Assembly (NCBI RefSeq): GCF_001021025.1
Contig: NZ_CP011541.1
Location: 1,860,001 to 1,924,000 of the forward strand
Direction: 5' to 3'
Length of the DNA: 64,000 nt
DNA from: Corynebacterium epidermidicanis
Lineage (GTDB): Bacteria; Actinomycetota; Actinomycetes; Mycobacteriales; Mycobacteriaceae
Shown here: positions 35,937-45,162 of the stretch, one piece after another
Numbering within the stretch: position 1 is the stretch's first letter
How the letters are laid out: every line of letters begins with the position of its first letter
The notes under the pieces: generated by a model
The model's input: only the letters and a program-made list of their open reading frames with translations
Databases searched by the model: none
What the model was told of the DNA's origin: nothing
Translations under genes and position numbers: made by a program

Positions 35937-37199
35937 CTAGTGGTCGTCGATAAGCCCTTTGAGCGTGCGGACGATGCCTGCGCCATCGTGGCGAATTCCA
36001 TCGTGTTGGAAGAGATTGGTTAGATATGGGCGCAGGTCACGATACATTTCGGCAGTGTTGCGAGAATAGCCAAATGGCACGAAGATGTCGTCAGCATAGA
36101 TGGCAGCTGCCGCCACGGTCTCGGCGCTGGCCAACCCGGACGGCGAGTAGAGCTCCGGGAAATCTGTACGTTCCGCGAGCTCCTTCGCCGCTTCGCTGAG
36201 CCCGTGCAGCGCTGGATCTTCATCGAACTGCCAGGGGAAAATGTGCTCGCCGGTGAGATAGAACTTGTCGGCTGTTTGGGGGGCGGCATCTTCTTCGAAC
36301 CCCGGAATCTCCTCGCGGATCCGGTGCGCTGACCAGCGCGTTGCTGCCCCGGGGTAGGCGTAAATGGATTCGTGGATTGTGGCGTAAAGGGGGCCGTCGG
36401 CAAAGCTTACGCGTCGGCCAACTTCGGCGAGAAAGTCGCTGCGCAGGCGCTTTTCCCCGCGCAGCGTCCGGAATGGTTCTTCCAAAAGGTAGGCTAGGGT
36501 GTCAAAACCATGTCCGCGCCCCAGCTCAATGCCGATGGTCCGGAAGCGGCGTGAGGTGAGGCGCTCGCCGGTCGGCAAGACTTCTGCCGTGGTGTCCAGG
36601 TGAGCGCACACCTCGCGGATCCGGGATTCGGCGAAGGGGATTTGGTGGTAGAAGGCGTCGTGACGGCGTTGTAGCGCCCGATAGGTGGCACGGTAGATGT
36701 CATCGATGTCCACACCTACTGCCGGCAACCCGCCCGTGAGAAAAGCCCTGCCCACCGAGGACGGATAGCGCGAGAGATAGGCAGTGATACAAAACCCGCC
36801 GAAGCTCTGCCCGAATAGGTCCCAGCGCTTGAGGCCCAAATGCTCGCGGAACGCTTCGGCATCGGCGCAGATCTGGTCAGCGCGTAGCAGGGCGAGCTGG
36901 CGGGAGCTTACTTTCGAATGCTGGTCAATTCTGTTCGAGCGGCCAGTCCCGCGCTGGTCCAAGAGCAGCACCCGGTGAGTCTTGAGGAATTCACCGATCA
37001 CGCCGTCGGCTGCAGTCGGTCGCGGTGCGGGAAACCCCGGTCCGCCTTGGAGATAGACCACCACCGGCAGCTCCGCCCCACCAGATGGCCGGATTTCGCG
37101 GGCGAAGACTTCGATTGTTTCTCCTGGCACTGGGGCGAAATGATCCCAGGGAAGTTGCAGGGTGTGTTCGATGATGTCATGTCCAAAGCGCCTAATCAT
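35937..37199 (-). CDS. Alpha/beta hydrolase, proline iminopeptidase (S33) family
   Basis: A 420-residue cytoplasmic hydrolase that probably removes N-terminal proline or similar residues. It shows the oxyanion region VVYLQGGPGFPAPRP, LLLDQRGTGRSNR, and the nucleophile elbow LFGQSFGGFCITAYLSRYP (Ser at about residue 148). The length fits the long S33 subfamily. It is divergent from bioW; the gap between them carries a BioQ-like palindrome, so it may share that regulation, but its role in biotin metabolism is not indicated. Confidence 0.88.
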   Translation of the reverse strand: MIRRFGHDIIEHTLQLPWDHFAPVPGETIEVFAREIRPSGGAELPVVVYLQGGPGFPAPRPTAADGVIGEFLKTHRVLLLDQRGTGRSNRIDQHSKVSSRQLALLRADQICADAEAFREHLGLKRWDLFGQSFGGFCITAYLSRYPSSVGRAFLTGGLPAVGVDIDDIYRATYRALQRRHDAFYHQIPFAESRIREVCAHLDTTAEVLPTGERLTSRRFRTIGIELGRGHGFDTLAYLLEEPFRTLRGEKRLRSDFLAEVGRRVSFADGPLYATIHESIYAYPGAATRWSAHRIREEIPGFEEDAAPQTADKFYLTGEHIFPWQFDEDPALHGLSEAAKELAERTDFPELYSPSGLASAETVAAAAIYADDIFVPFGYSRNTAEMYRDLRPYLTNLFQHDGIRHDGAGIVRTLKGLIDDH

Positions 37200-37216
37200 G
37201 CTCTAAAGCATAGCCA

Positions 37217-37233
37217 CTTGAACGGTGTTTAAG
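37217..37233 (+). promoter_or_regulatory. BioQ-like operator upstream of bioW-bioF
   Basis: CTTGAACGGTGTTTAAG is a palindrome with one mismatched pair (arms CTTGAAC and GTTTAAG). It resembles the BioQ site of corynebacteria, which I recall as TGAAC-N3-GTTAC: here TGAAC-GGT-GTTTA. The overlapping TTGAAC can act as a -35 box, so binding would block the promoter. It lies 23 bases before the bioW ATG and 18 bases from the divergent hydrolase start. Confidence 0.7.
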
Positions 37234-37255
37234 ACTACGCTTTAGGATAGTGATC

Positions 37256-37960
37256 ATGGCTGAACAACTATTCAGCGTCCGCATGCGCGCATCCCAGGCC
37301 GGGCGCCACATCTCCGGCGCCGAACGCATCTGCACATTCGAACACGTGCCGCAAGTCAGCGCCCAGCTGCACCGCCGTGCCCTCACACACCCCAACGGCA
37401 CCCCAGACAGCATCCATATCACCACTGAAGCCCTCAGGCAGGTCACCCATGTTCCAGCCCTGCAGGTGCGCGAGCTCGACCCTACAGTCCCGGCCAGCAT
37501 CCACTTCGCCAAGCTTTTCGACGCCCACGGCTGGCACCCCAGCGCCCTGGACCACCTCTACTCCGTCACCGGCCTGCGAGGCGCGATGATCGTGGATGCC
37601 TGGACTGGACGGCGACTCGATCCGCATTTCGAACGAGGCGTGCGTGCCTCAACTATGGATGCCGCTGGACTCTCGCACTCCCCCGATGCCAAAGATCACG
37701 CCACCGAAGCGCTGGTGCTCGCCGCCAAAGTGGCCGCGGCCCCAGGAATCCTCGCGGAGTTATGCATTTCTGACGACCCCGATTACACCACCGGGTATCT
37801 CGCCTGTGACGGCATCTACCACCGCATTTTTCACTGCAAGGAACCCGGCAGTTCTATCGGCACCCGGGTGTTCCTCTTCGATTCCCAGTTGGCCGCACTG
37901 CCGGACACCATTGAATTCCTTGAACACCACCCGGTTTTGGTAGAAGGAATCTACTCATGA
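37256..37960 (+). CDS. bioW: 6-carboxyhexanoate-CoA ligase (pimeloyl-CoA synthetase)
   Basis: BioW makes pimeloyl-CoA from pimelate, CoA and ATP, the first committed step of biotin synthesis in organisms lacking the BioC-BioH route. It has 234 residues, near the usual 230-255. The family N-terminus FSVRMRASQAGRHISGAER is unmistakable. AGGA lies eight bases upstream of the ATG; a GTG two codons earlier is open but too near the ribosome site. The stop overlaps the bioF ATG by four bases, so the pair is co-translated. The product is the direct substrate of BioF. Confidence 0.93.
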   Translation: MAEQLFSVRMRASQAGRHISGAERICTFEHVPQVSAQLHRRALTHPNGTPDSIHITTEALRQVTHVPALQVRELDPTVPASIHFAKLFDAHGWHPSALDHLYSVTGLRGAMIVDAWTGRRLDPHFERGVRASTMDAAGLSHSPDAKDHATEALVLAAKVAAAPGILAELCISDDPDYTTGYLACDGIYHRIFHCKEPGSSIGTRVFLFDSQLAALPDTIEFLEHHPVLVEGIYS

Positions 37961-39093
37961 GCCTCAATGAACGTGCAGCCGACGCCAATACACAGTGGCG
38001 AGCCTTGGGGCTGGAGCGCACACCCGCCACGATCTCGCAGCTTAGTGGCGCACATGCCACCATCGAAGGGTGCGACTTCGTGTTGTTTTCCTCCTCCGAC
38101 TACCTAGGACTATCGCAACACCCCGCGCTTTGCACCGCCGCTATCGCAGCACACCGGCGTTTTGGCGCAGGCTCCACTGGCTCACGACTCACCACCGGTA
38201 CTACCGCCCCGCACGTGGCCGCAGAAGCAGCAATCGCCAGCTTCATCGGCTCTGAGGACGCCGTGTTCTTCGCCACCGGATATCAGGCGAACGTCTCCAC
38301 GATCCAGGCGTTAGCCAGCATGGTGCCTGGTCTAACCGTGTTCTCCGACCAACTCAATCACGCCAGCATTATCGACGGCTGCCGCTTGGCCCGCGTGCCG
38401 GTCAGGGTCTACCCGCACCTGAATTACGTGCGGCTCGACGAAATGCTGAGCGCAAGCACCGCCGAGGCAAAACTCATCGTAAGCGACGGCCTCTTCTCCA
38501 TGGACGGTGACACAGCAGACATCGCCCGCCTACAGCAGCTGTGCCACCAGCACCGTGCCTGGCTCTACATCGACGACGCCCACGCCATCGGAACCATCGG
38601 CCCCAGCGGCCGAGGCACAGCCGAACTTGCCGGAGGCTCACTGCCAGACATCCTCATCGTCACCGCCTCTAAAGCTCTTGGTGCTGAAGGCGGCTTCGTC
38701 TGCTGTCCCACTGAGCTCGCAACGTGGCTCAGAAATCGAGCTCGTTCCTACGTGTTTTCCACGGCCGCTGCCCCAAGCGTTCCCGCCAGCATCAGCGCAG
38801 CGCTTCCCCTCATTCCGCAGCATTTGCCCACTCTACGTAGCAAGCAGGCACAATTCGCGGCCTTAACCGGGTTGTCTATCTCGTCTCCGATCGTGCCTAT
38901 CCATGTCGGTAGTGAAACAGACGCCATGAATGCATCTGCCCAACTGAAAAGGCAAGGACTTTGGGTGCCAGCCATTCGCTACCCGACTGTCGCTCGAGGT
39001 CAGGCTATCCTGCGCGTGACCATTACCGCCCAGCACGAAGATGCCCACCTGGCGCAACTAGCATCCGCGCTCGCTGAGCTCCGACTCATTTAG
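37957..39093 (+). CDS. bioF: 8-amino-7-oxononanoate synthase
   Basis: BioF condenses pimeloyl-CoA with L-alanine to 8-amino-7-oxononanoate, using pyridoxal phosphate. It is 378 residues. The start of the fold SSSDYLGLSQHP, the cofactor-binding Asp/His in YIDDAHAIGTIGPSGRG, and the Schiff-base Lys in VTASKALGAEGGF (about residue 235) are present. Its best fit is BioF rather than 2-amino-3-ketobutyrate ligase because of the bioW partner. Other bio genes (A, D, B) are not in the window. Confidence 0.93.
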   Translation: MSLNERAADANTQWRALGLERTPATISQLSGAHATIEGCDFVLFSSSDYLGLSQHPALCTAAIAAHRRFGAGSTGSRLTTGTTAPHVAAEAAIASFIGSEDAVFFATGYQANVSTIQALASMVPGLTVFSDQLNHASIIDGCRLARVPVRVYPHLNYVRLDEMLSASTAEAKLIVSDGLFSMDGDTADIARLQQLCHQHRAWLYIDDAHAIGTIGPSGRGTAELAGGSLPDILIVTASKALGAEGGFVCCPTELATWLRNRARSYVFSTAAAPSVPASISAALPLIPQHLPTLRSKQAQFAALTGLSISSPIVPIHVGSETDAMNASAQLKRQGLWVPAIRYPTVARGQAILRVTITAQHEDAHLAQLASALAELRLI

Positions 39094-39278
39094 CCGGTAC
39101 AAACTGGGGAAGGCGGCGTCGATAAGCGCGGGCTTGGTTGTCACCGTACTCACTCATGAACATATTTTGGTGCGGATTCACAATATTTGGCGCATTCTTC
39201 GGCTAAGGCGTTTAATAGATGCGTTACTCGGGCGCAAGACAAGCGCTCAACGCAGTGCCGGGAGAATCAGGGGGAACA

Positions 39279-41006
39279 GTGACAACGACCAACCAACAGC
39301 AACAATTCCCCGAGCCCCTCCCCGCCGCCCCGAACCCGTGGCGGCTCTTTACTGCGTTCAACACCCCCGGCCCACGCTGGCCGGGGGCTCTACGCGCCGC
39401 ATTATCGATGTTGCTGCCCGGCGCGGTCGCCCTCCTGCTTGGGTTCGATGCGGAAATGGTGCTGATCACCGCCGGTTCCTGCACCGTGATCTACGGCGAG
39501 GGCCACCCTTACCGTGCACGCATCACCATCATGTCTGTCGTGGCTGCATTACTAATCGTCGGCTCCGGCATGGGCGCTTTCGTTGGTGAGACCGTGTGGG
39601 GGCACATCCGTGCCGGTGCGACCAATTGGTGGCTCCTGCTCACCGCGGTGTTCGCCACGGCCATCGCCGCTGTTTTGGTATTCTGCGCCAACGCGTTGCG
39701 GCTTTCTCCCCCAGGGGCCTTCTTCATCGTGATGATCGCCTCCGCGTCCACTATGACGCCCCGCCTGGGTGTAGAACCGCTTGAGGTGGCGATGTGGTGC
39801 GCCTGTGGTGCCCTGACCGGCATCGCGGTCGGGATGTTTCCGGCACTCATCCATCCGGCGAAGCCCGAAACTAACGCAGTCGACGTACTAGAAAAAGCAG
39901 TTCGTTCTTTCAAGGAAGCTGATGGCGGGAGCATCGCCAAGCGGCACCAGGCCGAAACCGCCCTGGCCAACGCGTGGTTTGCCCTTGCCGACGCGCGGAT
40001 TGTCTCCGGCGGTCGCGTTATCAAGCCGAGCGGCGCAGAACTTGTGCAGCGCGCACTTGCAGCCCAGGCCGAGCTGGTCCAAGTTAACCGGGAACGCAAA
40101 CTCAGCAACGAAGCCGATACCGCTGGTGATCAACCCACCTACGTGGACTCCACCCGCCTGGCTATCCCGCACACCCGGCCGACCGTGACCTACCGGTTGT
40201 ACCGTTCCAGTAATTGGCACAGCCACGCAACGATCACCACGTTGAGGGTGGTTATTGCCTCCCTAGCTGCAAGTGTAGCCTCCATCGCTCTTGGATTCGA
40301 TCGTCCGGACTGGGCCGTGGTGTCAGTGGTGATGACCTTGCAGTGGGGTCCAGAACTGATCCCGGGAACGATTCGAGGTGTTCACCGCATGGTGGGATCC
40401 ATCGTCGGCATCGGGTTATTCTCGCTCATTTACCTCGCCCAACCCAACCCGTGCGTATTGCTGCTGTGCCTGGCCACCGCGCAGTTTTACGCCGAAGTGT
40501 TCGTGGTGCGCAACTACGCCATTACCGTCATTTTCACCACGCCATTGGCCCTACTCATGGGGGGTGCCACCCATGGCGCGTTAGGGCCGACGTTAGTGTC
40601 TCGAATCTCCGAGACGGCGCTGGCCACGTTTTTCGCGGTGGCTGTGCTCTGGCTATTGTTCAGGAATGCGGAGAGCATCCAGCACCGCAACCTCGTCCGG
40701 CGCTGCTACAGCGCGATGGGTAATCTCATCGGCGCGCTCACCACGAAAACTCCCGCACAATCACTCGAATACCGTCGCGACCTCCAGTATGAACTACTCG
40801 GCGAGCGTCGAGCCATCCAGTCTTTGGCCGCCGACATTCGCCACTCCGCCCGCGCACACTGGGCCGAACACCTTGATGTCCAATCCACCGGCTACTACCT
40901 GCTCGACTACGCCAACGCGCATGCCGACCGCGAACTCACCCTCGAAGAAATCGGCGAGCTCGCCAGCCGGGTCCGCGCTCTCTCCCTACGCCACGGACGA
41001 AACTAA
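39279..41006 (+). CDS. FUSC-family membrane protein
   Basis: A 575-residue protein with two hydrophobic blocks of five to six helices (about residues 35-185 and 325-465), each followed by a cytoplasmic helical region, as in FUSC/aromatic-acid exporter-like proteins. PDWAVVSVVMTLQWGP is the typical start of the second block. The GTG at 39279 is preferred because AGGGGGA is four bases upstream; an ATG at 39219 is also open. Substrate unknown; aromatic or toxic acids are possible. It follows bioF by about 185 bases. Confidence 0.8.
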   Translation: MTTTNQQQQFPEPLPAAPNPWRLFTAFNTPGPRWPGALRAALSMLLPGAVALLLGFDAEMVLITAGSCTVIYGEGHPYRARITIMSVVAALLIVGSGMGAFVGETVWGHIRAGATNWWLLLTAVFATAIAAVLVFCANALRLSPPGAFFIVMIASASTMTPRLGVEPLEVAMWCACGALTGIAVGMFPALIHPAKPETNAVDVLEKAVRSFKEADGGSIAKRHQAETALANAWFALADARIVSGGRVIKPSGAELVQRALAAQAELVQVNRERKLSNEADTAGDQPTYVDSTRLAIPHTRPTVTYRLYRSSNWHSHATITTLRVVIASLAASVASIALGFDRPDWAVVSVVMTLQWGPELIPGTIRGVHRMVGSIVGIGLFSLIYLAQPNPCVLLLCLATAQFYAEVFVVRNYAITVIFTTPLALLMGGATHGALGPTLVSRISETALATFFAVAVLWLLFRNAESIQHRNLVRRCYSAMGNLIGALTTKTPAQSLEYRRDLQYELLGERRAIQSLAADIRHSARAHWAEHLDVQSTGYYLLDYANAHADRELTLEEIGELASRVRALSLRHGRN

Positions 41007-41015
41007 TCAGCCCGC

Positions 41016-41813
41016 CTAGCCAAGAAACCGCATGACGGCTGCCACCACAGCGTCAGGGTCTTCAAACACAACACCATGCCCGCCGGGCAATTCCTCGAGC
41101 CGGGCATCTGAAATCGCCCCCGCTAATTGTTGTTGCAGGTAAGGCGGGATCATCACATCCTGCGCGCACGAAAGCACCAAAGTTGGCGCGACGATCGCAG
41201 CCACCTCCTCCGTGATATCGACCCGCCGATTAAGCCCCATTTGCTTATCCCCAAAAGCCGAAAACCGTACCGAGTTGAGGGTGGCTCGCAGCTGCGCCGT
41301 CGACAAGCGCGCAACAAACTCGGGGCTGAACGCGCTCAGCGTACTGAACTGCCGCAATGCCGTTTCATCCTCCGCCTTGCGCAGCGTCCACCAGAGGTCG
41401 TTGCGCATCTGCAGATAAGCATCGCTGCGCTGCCAGCCCGCAAGCAGCACCAGCTTATCGACGCGCGCCGGGTGCATCCCAGCACACGCAGCCGCGACCA
41501 CCGCTCCTTGGGAATAACCCATGAGATGAACCCGAGCGAGGCCCAGCCCATCCAGCAGGTCAATCACTTGGTCAACGAGTTGCTGGATCTTCAACTCAGG
41601 GGTGTCAGGCTCCTGAAAATCCAGCCCGATCACACGGAAATGCTGGGCTAGGGCCTGGTAGATCAGTCCAAAATTACTCGCCGTGCTGCCGAAGGTTCCA
41701 TGCAGAAGCACTACAGCGGGGCCTGGCGTGGCCGAGTCATAAAACTTGAGGGCGAAGTTGGCAGATTGGAACTGTAGCGGATTGAGCTTGGCGGAGTGCG
41801 ACGCATGAGACAT
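41016..41813 (-). CDS. Alpha/beta hydrolase
   Basis: A 265-residue hydrolase with VVLLHGTFGSTASNFG (oxyanion region), LMGYSQGAVVAAACAGMHP (nucleophile Ser at about residue 107), the Asp in LVLSCAQDVMIPP, and His in LPGGHGVVFEDP. The substrate is unknown. It is the third gene on the minus strand after abgT and abgB, 21 bases from abgB, so probably in that operon. BioH is unlikely because the locus uses BioW. Confidence 0.85.
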   Translation of the reverse strand: MSHASHSAKLNPLQFQSANFALKFYDSATPGPAVVLLHGTFGSTASNFGLIYQALAQHFRVIGLDFQEPDTPELKIQQLVDQVIDLLDGLGLARVHLMGYSQGAVVAAACAGMHPARVDKLVLLAGWQRSDAYLQMRNDLWWTLRKAEDETALRQFSTLSAFSPEFVARLSTAQLRATLNSVRFSAFGDKQMGLNRRVDITEEVAAIVAPTLVLSCAQDVMIPPYLQQQLAGAISDARLEELPGGHGVVFEDPDAVVAAVMRFLG

Positions 41814-41834
41814 GACTTAACGATAGCGATGGGT

Positions 41835-43175
41835 TCAAGGGAAGATCTCGTTGACGCGGATCTGAGGGCCGGTTTCCACAAACTCCGCATGCACGACCGA
41901 GCGAAACTCGCGGTCGAACAGCACATCGAGGCCGACATGCGCGAGACTCGTTGCGGCGCGGCGCATCGCAGCCAAACCCTCAGGTGAGGCGGCTGCCTCG
42001 CGTAGTTGTTCAGTGTGCAGCGCAACGCCTTCCGGCGCGATCTTGATGAGCGGATGAATTCCAGGTACGAGCTGAGAGACGTTACCAAAATCGGTTGAAG
42101 CAGCGATAGATTCTGGCACAACACCTGCAGGTAAGGCATCCACGCCTTGTTGCGCTTGGCTTTCGCGCCACCGCTGCGCCAAGGCTTGATTATTGCGCAC
42201 CGGCAACGTGGGCGGGTGCGGGTCCCAGGCGATGTCCACGCTGCACCCCGTCATCAGCGCTGCCCCGCGGCACACGTCGGTCACCCGCGCGGACAAGTCA
42301 ACCAGGGTGTCGGAGTGCAAAGAGCGGACATAGAGCTCTACCGTTGAGGTATCCGGGATCACTGAGGGGCGCTGGCCTCCCTCAGAGATCACCGCATGCA
42401 ACCGGTCACTCGGGGGCATCTGCTGTCGCAGCAGCCCGAGGCCCTGATACAACAATGTCGCAGCGTCGAGGGCGTTTCTCCCCATGAAAGGCTGGGACGA
42501 TGCATGGGCCGAGACGCCATGAAAAGTCACCGTGGCACTGCGACGCCCAATCCAGGCATGGCTGGCAATATCCATGTCAAAAGGGTGAACCATCACGGCA
42601 GCATCGAGGCCTTCAAATGCCCCTCCCCTAATTAGATATTCCTTGCCGGAATGGCCTTCCTCGGCGGGAGTTCCGAGGAAAACAATCCGGACATCGTCTT
42701 CCCTACCAACCTCACGCACGGCAGCCACCGTGGCGAGGAAAGCGCCAACCCCGGCACTAGCGATGAGGTTGTGCCCACAAGCGTGACCAATCTCGGGAAG
42801 CGCGTCGTACTCAGAAAGGAAAGCCACCGCAACTTTGCCTGTGCCTACTTCGGCGTGGATCGCGGTGTCAAGGCCGAACGCAGGCGCGGTGGCCACGACC
42901 CCGTGGTTACGCAACACTTCAGTGATCGCGGCAACCGCGTGCTTTTCCGTAAATGCGACTTCGGGATGAGCGTGAATGTCGAGGCTGAGCTGTTCCAATT
43001 CGGTGTGCATAGATTCAACTGCCGTGGTAGCAGCTGCCCACAACTGTGTTTGCTCGGGATACGAGGTCAGTTGCGGGGGTTGCGCTGGCGAGGTCTCGGC
43101 CATCGCGCGGTGTACCGAGGCGTTGAGTTCGTCGATAAACGCGGTGGATGGGGTCAATCGATCTCGAGAGTCCAT
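41835..43175 (-). CDS. M20D family amidohydrolase (AbgB-like)
   Basis: A metal-dependent amidohydrolase of about 446 residues. Metal ligands appear in HACGHNLIASAGVGA, PAEEGHSGKEYLI and the final His region APEGVALHTEQLREA; GVSAHASSQPFMGRNALD marks the dimerisation/substrate domain. The partner AbgT-type transporter is directly upstream, so p-aminobenzoyl-glutamate or another acyl-amino-acid is a likely substrate; this is inferred. I start at the ATG at 43175, which has AGGAG 14 bases upstream; a GTG at 43199 is also open. Confidence 0.85.
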   Translation of the reverse strand: MDSRDRLTPSTAFIDELNASVHRAMAETSPAQPPQLTSYPEQTQLWAAATTAVESMHTELEQLSLDIHAHPEVAFTEKHAVAAITEVLRNHGVVATAPAFGLDTAIHAEVGTGKVAVAFLSEYDALPEIGHACGHNLIASAGVGAFLATVAAVREVGREDDVRIVFLGTPAEEGHSGKEYLIRGGAFEGLDAAVMVHPFDMDIASHAWIGRRSATVTFHGVSAHASSQPFMGRNALDAATLLYQGLGLLRQQMPPSDRLHAVISEGGQRPSVIPDTSTVELYVRSLHSDTLVDLSARVTDVCRGAALMTGCSVDIAWDPHPPTLPVRNNQALAQRWRESQAQQGVDALPAGVVPESIAASTDFGNVSQLVPGIHPLIKIAPEGVALHTEQLREAAASPEGLAAMRRAATSLAHVGLDVLFDREFRSVVHAEFVETGPQIRVNEIFP

Positions 43176-43234
43176 CGGTGTGTGCTGCACTCCTAACACA
43201 TTTTTTTTAATTTGGTGGGGTCGAATAGCGGACC

Positions 43235-44878
43235 CTAAGGGATAAAGATGCCGGAACCCGGGCCGAGCGGCAGATCGGCGATGTACCAGGCAAAGAGGAT
43301 CAACACCCAGCTCAGCCAGAACGGCACCACGAAAGGAACGAGGCGCGACATCAACGTGCCCAGGCCTGCCTCGGGCTCATAGCGGCGCAACAGGCCCAGC
43401 ACCACGATCATGTATGGGTTTAGCGGGGTCATGACCTGAGTAGCGCTGTCCCCCACGCGGAACGCCGCTTGCACGAAGGATGGCTCATAGCCCAAGAGCG
43501 CGAACATCGGAACGAAGACGGATGCCATCAGCGTCCACATCGCGGACCCCGAGATCAGTAACAGGTTGAGGCAGGAAGCGAGAATGATGAACGCCAGGAT
43601 CGCTGGGAATCCAGTCAGATGCATCGATTCCAGGAGCGCAGCCCCTTTCACCGCGGTGTAGGTGCCGATGCCGGTCCAGGAGAACAATGCCACGAACTGT
43701 CCGAGGATGAACGCCAAGATCAGGAAGCTGAGCATGTCTTTCAGCGCGTGCCCCATCATCTCCACTGCGTCTTCCATGTTCTTCACTGTGCCTACGAACG
43801 CACCATAAACGATGCCCATCACCATGAAATACGCAAACACGATAAACACGATGGAGTCAAGCAGTGGCGACTTAGGTAGGAACCCACCTTCCGGGTTACG
43901 CCACGGCGACCCGGGGTACAGCGTGGAGGCCAGAATTATCACTGTCAGCACCAAGCAAGCAAACAGCGACGCCCACAGTCCCCGCGATTCTTCTCGGCTC
44001 AGGTTAGGCGAAAGTTCCTCGCCGTTTTCGTCACGATCTCCGCGGGTCTTCGCATCCTCTGGGTCGATCGTCTCATCTACCGGCACGTCTTGTTTCCACA
44101 TGCGCGGTTCCAGGATCCGGTCGGTGATGAAACCCGCCACGAGGCCGAGGATCACCGCGGACACGAAATTAAAATAGAAATTCGATAGCGGATTGACCTC
44201 GGTGGCTCCCGAATGAGGCAGGGTCTCCATCACGGCGTTCGTGATGCCAGCAAAAAGGGCGTCGAGGCTGGTGGGGACGAACGCCGTCGAGTAGCCAGCA
44301 CCGACGGACGCGAAACCACCCAGCAGCCCAGCCACGGGATGCCTGCCGGCGGATTTGAACACCAGAGCCGCCAGCGGTGGGACGACGACCCAGGCTGAGT
44401 CCGCCATGACCGAGGCGCCGACGCCTACTATTCCCACGGCATAAGGCAGCGTCCATTTCTTAGCTGAGCTAAAACCCCTCCGAATCAGGGCGCTGAGCAT
44501 GCCGGAGCGTTCCGCGACTCCCACGGCCAGCAGGATCGGCAGGACCGTCACCAACGGCGGGAAGCCGACGTAGTTCTTGCCGAGGTTCACCGTCAACCAG
44601 GTCATGCCCTCGCCGGTAAACAGTCCCTTAATGGCTACCTGCTTGTCGGAGCCGGGAACCGAGACGGAGATGCCCTGCAGCGCCATCACTGTCGACGCCA
44701 CACCGGTGATCAGGAACAGACCCAGAAACAAGGTAAACGGCTCGGGCAGCTTGTTACCAACCGTCTCGATGCCGTTCAACACCTTTTCGCCCCAGCTTGA
44801 GCTGCTTGGCGACGTCCGCGCGGTCTTCGACGGCCGATCCGAGCCAGAAGCCAAAGTTTTCGGTGTTCGGTCGCTCAT
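43235..44878 (-). CDS. AbgT-family transporter
   Basis: A 547-residue membrane protein with about 12 helices. The family regions PFTLFLGLFLITG and LPILLAVGVAERSGMLSALIRR near the N-terminus and SGSAMWTLMASVFVPMF and the GDSATQVMTPLNPYMIVVL hairpin near the C-terminus are clear. AbgT of E. coli imports p-aminobenzoyl-glutamate; relatives such as YdaH and MtrF export sulfonamides. The neighbour abgB-like amidohydrolase, 35-60 bases downstream, favours import. AAAGGGG lies about nine bases before the ATG. Confidence 0.92.
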   Translation of the reverse strand: MSDRTPKTLASGSDRPSKTARTSPSSSSWGEKVLNGIETVGNKLPEPFTLFLGLFLITGVASTVMALQGISVSVPGSDKQVAIKGLFTGEGMTWLTVNLGKNYVGFPPLVTVLPILLAVGVAERSGMLSALIRRGFSSAKKWTLPYAVGIVGVGASVMADSAWVVVPPLAALVFKSAGRHPVAGLLGGFASVGAGYSTAFVPTSLDALFAGITNAVMETLPHSGATEVNPLSNFYFNFVSAVILGLVAGFITDRILEPRMWKQDVPVDETIDPEDAKTRGDRDENGEELSPNLSREESRGLWASLFACLVLTVIILASTLYPGSPWRNPEGGFLPKSPLLDSIVFIVFAYFMVMGIVYGAFVGTVKNMEDAVEMMGHALKDMLSFLILAFILGQFVALFSWTGIGTYTAVKGAALLESMHLTGFPAILAFIILASCLNLLLISGSAMWTLMASVFVPMFALLGYEPSFVQAAFRVGDSATQVMTPLNPYMIVVLGLLRRYEPEAGLGTLMSRLVPFVVPFWLSWVLILFAWYIADLPLGPGSGIFIP

Positions 44879-45162
44879 CGCTATTGCCCCTTTGCTCTTG
44901 CCGGACTACAAAAATCAATAGTGAGCCACCACACTACCGACGGTGTTCTGCATCACGCCAGGATTGCGGGGAGGTGTTACCCAATCGTTAACGCATCCGG
45001 ACCCACGTGTTTTTTCAGAATCAACCCTTCTGTAGTTGCCGGGAATACAGGCAAAAGCGCTCCCAGGTTGAGGTGGAATGGGCATAGATGGGGATTTCGT
45101 CGCGCCGTCTAGGCTTCGCTGAGTGCATTCCACTTTCCTTCGTGCTCACCTCGGATAGGTAA
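44879..45162. other. abgT upstream region
   Basis: 284 bases between the abgT start and the stop of an unknown minus-strand gene. It must hold the abgT promoter. It contains the palindrome CGTTAACG (44986-44993) and CAGAA/TTCTG arms next to a T-run near 45010-45035. A possible 35-codon frame (45021-45128, minus) is discussed among the findings. Nothing else supported. Confidence 0.3.

Noticed and set aside
41016..41813. Assigning the alpha/beta hydrolase as BioH
   Set aside because: The locus has BioW, which makes BioH unnecessary, and the gene is in the abgT operon on the other strand.
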